DNA from: Druceiella hillmani
Lineage: Eukaryota > Arthropoda > Insecta > Lepidoptera > Hepialidae
Direction: 5' to 3'
Assembly (NCBI GenBank): GCA_039881145.1
Contig: JAYKKI010000032.1
Span: 14,449,501 to 14,513,500, forward strand
DNA length: 64,000 bases
How positions within the stretch are numbered: position 1 is the stretch's first letter; each line of letters begins with the position of its first letter. This document shows positions 57,451-64,000 of this stretch, piece by piece. The notes beneath the pieces were generated by a model. It did not search any database. It saw only the letters and a program-made list of their open reading frames with translations, and was not told where the DNA came from. Both the position numbers and the translations under genes were made by a program.

Positions 57451-58079
57451 ACGGAGTTAATAATTGTTGTGTTTAGATTATCTATTACCGGCATGTCGCT
57501 ATCTATTAATCGTCGGTTACATGCTGGTCGTTGCGGTATATGTTCGGATACGGCCTTTCCGAATATATTTTCCAATCTACGACGCTAGAAGGACTTTCGA
57601 TTATGTGAACTACACATTATTGAAACAAAAAAATTTAAATTTTAGCTGACAGGCTTAGTTAAATAATGTTACCCGCAAAATTTTCATTGAAATGTCCACT
57701 CCAGAAGGCCATCAGCAATTTATTTAAATTAAAACCAAAATCCACCTTCGTTAAAAACCCTTAGTTCATTTTTATTTTAACTTTTCTGGAAATCGATTAA
57801 GCAAATTAACCTTCAAAATTTATATATTCGCTATCAAAATTTGATATAAAAAAATAAAATCAGCTCTCTCTATTAAAGTCACTTCGTAGTGATGTAACAG
57901 ACGTGAAATTTATATAGTATTGGATTCAAATTCCTAGGTGCTCGTGGTCTTAGATTATGTTCTCAGTCCCTCCTCTCTCAGCTTTTTTCTAAACATACAT
58001 CAAAATTTTATAAACACTCCCGCGCAGCATATGCCACAAATCTCTGAAACTAACTTGATTCTGTCGTCGGAAACGTATT

Positions 58080-59065
58080 AATTTATATATGCAAAAAAGT
58101 TATCCTTATGTTGATTTATTATTAACTTTTAACATTTTCTCGTATCTTGTCCCATCTTATCCTTTTACTAGTGTCACTGACAGCATGTCATAATCGTCTA
58201 AAATACAAATTTCTTATTATTGATTTATTTATTCAAAATTAACGTATTGATTTATATATTCAAAATTATCTGAGAAAGTTATCCTTATCTTGATTGATTA
58301 TTAACCTTTAACACTTTCTGTAACTTGTCTCATCTTATCCATTTACTATTTACACTGACAGCATGTCATAATCGTCTAAAATACAAATTTCTTACTATTG
58401 ATTTATTTATTCAAAATTAACTTATTGATTTATTTATTCAAAATCATCTGAAAAAGTTATCCTTATGTTGATTTATTATTAACCTTTAACATTTTCTCGT
58501 ATCTTGTCCCATCTTATACATTTACTATTTTCACTGATAGCATGTCATAATCGTCTAACACACAAATTTCTTACTATTGATTAATTTATTCAAAATTAAC
58601 GTGTTGATTTAGATATTCAAAATCATCTGAAAAAGTTATCCTTATCTTGATTGATTATGAACCTTCAACATTTTCTCTGACTTGTCTCATCTTATCCATT
58701 TACTATTTTCACTGACAGCATGTCATAATCGTCTAAAATACAAATTTCTTACTATTGATTTATTTATTCAAAATTAACGCATTGACCTTTATATTCAAAA
58801 TCATCTGAAAAAGTTAGCCTTATCTTATTTATTATCAACCTTTAACATTCCCTTGTCTCATTGTGCACTGACAGCATGTCACAATCGTCTAAAACACAAA
58901 TTTCTTACTATTGATTAATTTATTCAAAATTAACGTATTGATTTATGTATTCAAAATCATCTGAAAAAGTTATCCTTATCTTATTTATAATCAACCTTTA
59001 ATATTCCCTAGTCATATTGTTCACTGACAGCACATCATAATCGTCTAGAATAAAAATTTCTTACT
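58080..59065. repeat. Tandem repeat, about 155-180 bp, 6 copies
   Basis: ATAATCGTCTA or ACAATCGTCTA recurs at about 58190, 58367, 58547, 58726, 58880 and 59038. Units share CTGAAAAAGTTATCCTTAT, CACTGACAGCATGTCATAAT and TTTATTCAAAATTAACG. The first four periods are 177-180 bp. The last two units are shorter by about 25 bp through loss of the CATCTTATCCATTTACTATT part. Confidence 0.92.
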
Positions 59066-60160
59066 ATTCATTTGTAACAACAAATTTATCTTATATTTGT
59101 AAGTGCATTTTAAAGATGATTAGAATATTATATCGTGTGCAGTTTGAAGCGGCACGTATTCAATCAACATAAATAATTAATATTATTGATTAAAAAAAAA
59201 CTTGTCATTTATTAACACAAGCGCATTTAATCCCTTTATATTAACATAAGCGCATTTAATCTTGTTATCTATCTAACGTGACTAACGAATGATTAAATAT
59301 TATTGTGGCAATCTCCATAATACTAAGTTCTCGATATTCTTCTGCAACAATAAGTATACGTATAGTAAACATGTATACGTAGAAGTCGATTTATCTACGT
59401 TGAGTTAATAAAAATGGATGAAATTAAATCGAACAGACACGTCATTAAATAGCTTTATAATAAGACCGACGTTTCTTGTCAAGTTAGCTGTCTAACACGA
59501 GTATCGAATAATGCAATATACTCGTTACTGTCTTTAGAATATTAAGATCTTTATATTATTTTGTAACAATAATTTGGGTTAATATCTGCATACAAGTATA
59601 TGTCAAAGTCGATAAATGTCAAATCAAAATAACCAAATGTAATTAAAAAAAATAATCATGTCATTAAGGGCTTTTATAAAGATACGGTCGTGAACCTTGT
59701 TTAACATATATACATACTAATATCAGTAGTAAATCACAAAGCAAATGATACTTCATATTTTATATCGATATTAGATTGGATCATACAGCCACGATTGAGT
59801 ACCTCTGTGCGATTTTTATCGACTTCGAAATAAAAAAAAATTACGAGTTTCAACTTATATCCAAAATTGGCAAAATAATTTACGATGGTAAATTTGTATT
59901 AATTAAGAACAAGATCAGAGCTAAGATAAAGTTTTATATGAAAATTGAGGCACTAAAAATGTTTTAAGGATAATTCAGTTATTAAGAAGGCTTTAAAGAT
60001 AGTCAAAGTTCAGTTGACGATGATTTTAGTTCAGGACGATTGTCAACAGTCTAGTGGCATTGTTCAAAAGGCAAAATTGGACAGTTAATAAAGGTACATA
60101 ATTTATTTATACACAAATACAATTTTTTTTGTTATGTGTGAAGCATTGTAGAAAACTGTT
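59066..60160. other. AT-rich DNA, nothing recognised
   Basis: The plus-strand frame 59776-59967 (Lys/Ile-rich) shows no domain. A short direct repeat of AACACAAGCGCATTTAATC type is present at 59215-59262. Confidence 0.35.
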
Positions 60161-60169
60161 TTTAGAGTT

Positions 60170-60348
60170 CTTTAAAAAGACCATTTTAAACTCGTCCTGT
60201 CCGTCCGTTTATTGTATATTCATATTTTTTACAGTTTTAGACTAATGTACATTCTTCTGTTCTTTCAAAGAACCATTTTAAACTCGTCCTGTCCGTCCGT
60301 TTATTGTATATTCATATTTTTTTACAGTTTTAGAATAATGTACATAAA
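60170..60348. repeat. Tandem duplication, about 95 bp x2
   Basis: AAGACCATTTTAAACTCGTC and AAGAACCATTTTAAACTCGT start two nearly identical units, each containing CTGTCCGTCCGTTTATTGTA and TACAGTTTTAGA. Confidence 0.95.
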
Positions 60349-60911
60349 TTGATTGTTAATGCTGAAGATAGTGATCTAACTAAATGTATGTTAAAATATT
60401 AAATAATTAATATAAATGCATAATGAGAGCTAAACATATTTTCACGCACTCCGTTATATTGTGTATCATTAAAATGACATCCTGTTTTCTCTAATTTGCC
60501 AACTGTTAATTGGAAAATTCGAAAAACTTTGGAAAAATTCCAATGTTTAATTAGAACTTTCATATAAAACTCTTTCAGTCAACTTTTATCAAAAATTTCA
60601 AGTGATATAGAAAACTATGGAATCCTACTTTATGGATGTGCCGACACGACCTTGGCCGATTTTAAGTTTGTTAATTTTCCAAGACTTACATATTGACAAA
60701 GACTTACAGTTATCAACCTAAGCGTAATAACTCATGAAAGTTTAGCTATGTAATCAAAACATCGAAAGAAAATTTCCTATTATGTTTGAACAAACTTTAT
60801 ATTTACTGCTAAAAGTCAACAGGAAAATGTGAGAACTAGACGAAACTTTGAATTTCCGAGTTTATTTCTCAATAGTGTTAATAGAGAAGAAAATCTATAT
60901 TGACAAAGATT

Positions 60912-61402
60912 TTGCTAAGTTTCAAAAAGATTTGAGAGTCACGAGGGATACAAAATGTCGTTACTTAACATTTGGGAAATGAAGTGAACGTTACATCATT
61001 CTGGAATCAAACGAAAGCGGACAGAAATAATTTCAAAACGCTGAACTCATTTCTCGCATGATTTGAGAATGAACTTCTACCTGTATTAAAAGTTAAACCT
61101 GCAATTTTTGCGCTTAAAATATACCTCTTCATTCACAATAATTTAGTAAACTCTGTATAGAAAAAGCTATTGCTAAGTTTCAAACAGATATGAGAGTCAC
61201 GAGGGATACAAAATGTCGTTACTTAACATTTGGGAAATGAAGTGAACGTTACAATCAGTCTTGAATCAAACGAAAGCGGACAGAAATAATTTCAAAACGC
61301 TGAACTCATTTCTCGCATGATTTGAGAATGAACTTCCACTTGTATTAAAAGTTAAACCTGCAATTTTTGCGCTTAAAATATACCTCTTCATTCACAATAA
61401 TT
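60912..61402. repeat. 258-bp tandem duplication
   Basis: Two units offset by 258 bp share GAGAGTCACGAGGGATACAA, GAATCAAACGAAAGCGGACA, CAAAACGCTGAACTCATTTC and CTTAAAATATACCTCTTCAT at more than 95 percent identity. No open frame of note. Confidence 0.95.
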
Positions 61403-61554
61403 ATATAAATAAAATAAGACTAACCAGAACATCGTTACAAGACACGACGTTGAATCTACACGTTTTCGTTCAACTTTTTTCTTAAGTACGTATTACCCAT
61501 CAAGTAGATATTACGTTCACGAATATGTTACCATTTTAATGCAGGTTTCACGAA

Positions 61555-61790
61555 GTCGATCTCCAGCCAAATATTTATCGTCAAATCGATCGAGTCAAGT
61601 CGCTCAGCTCTGAGCATCTGCTCAGCCGACGTGACCCGCGGCTAATAAGCGCCTTCGAGGCGGATAGCACCTCCGTGTCATTAGGAGCGTCTTATTATAA
61701 AATTACTTATCATTTTAATGCGGTACTTGCGCTGTGAGAATTGTAATTTTTACATGAAGGGGATAATGGGAGATATCTGGTACTCTTCTG
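61555..61790. promoter_or_regulatory. GC-richer island, candidate conserved element
   Basis: GTCGATCTCCAGCCAAATAT, GTCGCTCAGCTCTGAGCATC, GACGTGACCCGCGGCTAATA and a following CTTATTATAAAATTACTTAT. Contains palindromic GCTCAGCTCTGAGC. No open frame; the composition contrasts with its surroundings. Confidence 0.3.
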
Positions 61791-61799
61791 TTCGGTAAT

Positions 61800-62750
61800 G
61801 AATGATTTCATTTGAATTTTGTTTTGGACGGATGTATTACAGACAAAAGTAAAGTAAGTTTGTTTGCTTTTGGTGATGCTTATCTTCTGCTATTACGTGT
61901 CATTCTTTGTCTTAGGGAATTTTTCTCAGAACATATCTTTCTGCAAGCCATTTTGTTTTTCTTTTTAATTTGTTTTTTATATACCCCTTCCGAACCATCT
62001 TTCTGAATCACCTCAACAAAACTTTTATTTGAAATTATGCCATTTCTCATAATTCGTAATTTAAGCATTTTTTCTAATGTTTTTAAAACTACACTTGTTA
62101 GTGGCCTCTTTTTATAGCATTTTATCGGTTTTTCTCCGTCGTTATCTATAGGTGATAAATATTTTTTCAGGAAAATGTATCTGTGATTTTTTGTATATTA
62201 ATTCGTTCTTTCCTGATACAAGCATTCATTAATGTGACACTCATTAATACAATTTGTTTTTTTTTAATTTTTGTTTGGTTTTTGATTAGGAAAGGATGTT
62301 TTGATATAATAAATTATTTAATACCATATTAAAAAAAATAATACCAAAGCATGGCTCTCATTTATTTTTCTATCCCATCTCTTTTTAAACTTACGCGTTT
62401 GACAAATTAGAAATTCATTTCTATTAGTTTTAACATTTCACACACGATCTCTAGTTTAAGGATAGTGCAATTTATTCATTCGAAATAAAATTTTGATGTG
62501 GTCTCGAAACGTTTTATTATTATTAAATAAACTGCCAGTTGCAAAAAATAGTTCTTCCCTAATATTTACACACACGCTCCCCAGGTCACTTACTTAATTT
62601 TTATAAAGAAATATTTATTGGAAGGATTTAAATTCTTTTTGCAGTTTAATACAATAGTTACTCAATTGTATTAAAAAGTAAAGTATTCAGCAAGAAGGCT
62701 TGATTGGATTTGGAACTCGCCATTACTTTTATGCAGTTTTAGCTGCATAC
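61800..62750. other. AT-rich DNA, nothing recognised
   Basis: Overlapping frames at 61812-62068 on both strands are short and hydrophobic or lysine-rich without domain signature. Confidence 0.35.
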
Positions 62751-62751
62751 A

Positions 62752-62955
62752 CTCTTTTGCAGTATGTAGAATAATATTTTACAATATTCCTATTCAAACT
62801 CATTTTTTTGCAGTATGTAGAATAATATTTTATAATATTCCTATTTCAACTCATTTTTTTGCAGTATGTAGAATAATATTTTATAATATTCCTATTCAAA
62901 CTCATTTTTTGCAGTATGTAGAGTAATATTTAATAATATTCCTCTTTAAGCTAAA
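62752..62955. repeat. 51-bp tandem repeat, 4 copies
   Basis: TTGCAGTATGTAGAATAATA starts at about 62757, 62808, 62859 and 62909. Each is followed by AATATTCCTATTCAAACTCA. Confidence 0.95.
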
Positions 62956-63354
62956 ATTCATTTAGAGCTTTAAAATATATATTTATTTTCGTTTCGAAGC
63001 ATTGTACTCAACTATTTGAATTTCATGAAAAAAAACGGATAAATATAAACCTGGGTCACGCAACGATGCTTCCATAACTCGTTTGAATTGATATTTATCA
63101 TAAGTCATAACAAATATGAACTTCCTACTGCAAATAATATTTAATAATACGTTCCATAATTAAGTACATCGTATTACTATGAATATCTATAAAACTATAC
63201 CATTTAGAATCATCGTAACAGTTTTCCTATAACCTTTGCTAGGTTTCTGAAAATATAGTTTTTCATAATTTTAGGTTCGGTAGTTTCTGAAACAAGGAAG
63301 GAGAGGATATATTTTTAAATTTGAAAATATACTACTTAAATTATGATAGAAACA

Positions 63355-63625
63355 TTTTTAAGAATCTTACAAAGGACTATGCACGGAATTTTGAAACTAT
63401 TTTGTTTCTGATTTGCCCCTTCTTAAAATTTCCCTAGGAATATATTTGAGAACCTTACAAAGGACTATACACGAAATTTTGAAAGGTTTTGAGTTTTTGA
63501 TTTGCCTCCTTAAAATTTCCACAGAAATATTTTGGAGAACCTTACAAAGGATTATGCGCGGAATTTTAACACTTGAGTTTCTGGTTTGCCCTCTTCTTAA
63601 AATTTCCATAGGAATATTTTTGAGT
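63355..63625. repeat. About 87-bp tandem repeat, 3 copies
   Basis: ACCTTACAAAGGACTATACA-type starts near 63367, 63454 and 63541. Units share TTTCTGATTTGCCCCTTCTT and AAAATTTCCA. A period divisible by three keeps frames open on both strands; these are not genes. Confidence 0.9.
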
Positions 63626-63977
63626 GTTGGTGTGCAGGTTAATATGTTTTCAAGCGGTTCTTAGAAAAATGGCTGTGATCGACAGAGAGACGTATACGTA
63701 AATGATCTTATTAAGGTTCCGTTTTTTCTTTTGACACATGAAACCCGAAAAAGTTTATATTTACACTAAACTGGAATATTTTCAAATTACTTAACTTTGC
63801 TTATTTAAAGTTGTGCATTTTCGATCTGATAACCTTTTTCATGTTAAATAAGATGTAAAATATACATCTCAAGAAGCCAAACCAAGCTACCGTCCCCACA
63901 CTAATATTGTTTACGTCACTATAAGAAACCAAACTCGTAGCGGGTCTAACCCAACTCACGCCAGCCATCGAATAATG

Positions 63978-64000
63978 AATTGCCGGCAAAACCGGCAATT
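63978..64000. repeat. Hairpin AATTGCCGG...CCGGCAATT at window end
   Basis: A perfect 9-bp inverted repeat with a 5-base loop. It may be the start of a larger palindromic or terminal-repeat structure that continues past the window. Confidence 0.85.

Overview
The window is AT-rich, repeat-dense animal DNA, most likely from a moth or butterfly. Pointers to Lepidoptera are a GGTTCCGTA...GGAACCC interspersed repeat with its associated 'GGGTACTTCCCGTTGAC' segment (about 7359-7660), tRNA-headed SINEs ending in short AAAT-type tails, a TTAA-flanked piggyBac-like element, an RTE-type LINE 3' end, and mariner, hAT and copia remnants. No intact host protein-coding gene could be recognised. The sequence reads like a large intron or a gene desert. 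One short minus-strand stretch (51551-51716) looks like a possible host exon, with low confidence. Family assignments were made by eye, without any database search.

Layout. 1-3.4 kb: a GC-richer island, an (AT)n tract, a 62-bp minisatellite and a 1.7-kb inverted-repeat structure whose loop holds a 42-bp tandem repeat and a tRNA-derived SINE. 5.6-5.9 kb: the first of five copies of a palindromic element. 9.07-9.99 kb: five head-to-tail 184-bp repeats. 10.4-12.5 kb: a decayed Ty1/copia element with both LTR remnants, interrupted by a 568-bp inverted-repeat DNA element flanked by GTAC. 15.0-15.6 kb: an 18-copy 34-bp minisatellite. 22.9-23.4 kb: a mariner transposase remnant. 27.8-28.5 kb: a 631-bp piggyBac-like element. 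33.4-37.3 kb: degenerate short-period repeats including a 21-bp/105-bp higher-order array. 37.8-43.6 kb: three more palindromic-element copies and two SINE-type insertions. 45.4-45.9 kb: a hAT-like zinc-finger remnant. 50.6-50.9 kb: the fifth palindromic copy. 51.5-52.0 kb: the possible exon and a GC island. 52.3-52.9 kb: an RTE LINE 3' end. 53.3-63.6 kb: several tandem arrays, including a 40-bp array with 80- and 160-bp higher-order structure, alternating with GC-richer islands that could be conserved regulatory DNA.

The most interesting system is the palindromic family (copies at 5607-5896, 37804-38440, 41167-41279, 43345-43611 and 50647-50921). Each arm encodes a sequence that fits the type I hammerhead ribozyme layout: a CCAC/GTGG stem I, a CTGAAGA core, a GTTGT/ACAAC stem II, a GAAA core, and a tiny self-complementary CCTAGG stem III leading to a GTC cleavage triplet. 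It has one extra U after A9. The arms mirror each other, so each strand can carry one such motif. When copies are oriented by their shared 50-bp flank, three of four keep the core in the flank-distal arm, while the opposite arm is damaged in three of four. This suggests a Penelope-like or retrozyme-like non-autonomous retroelement. It is an inference from sequence pattern and needs covariance-model and cleavage tests.
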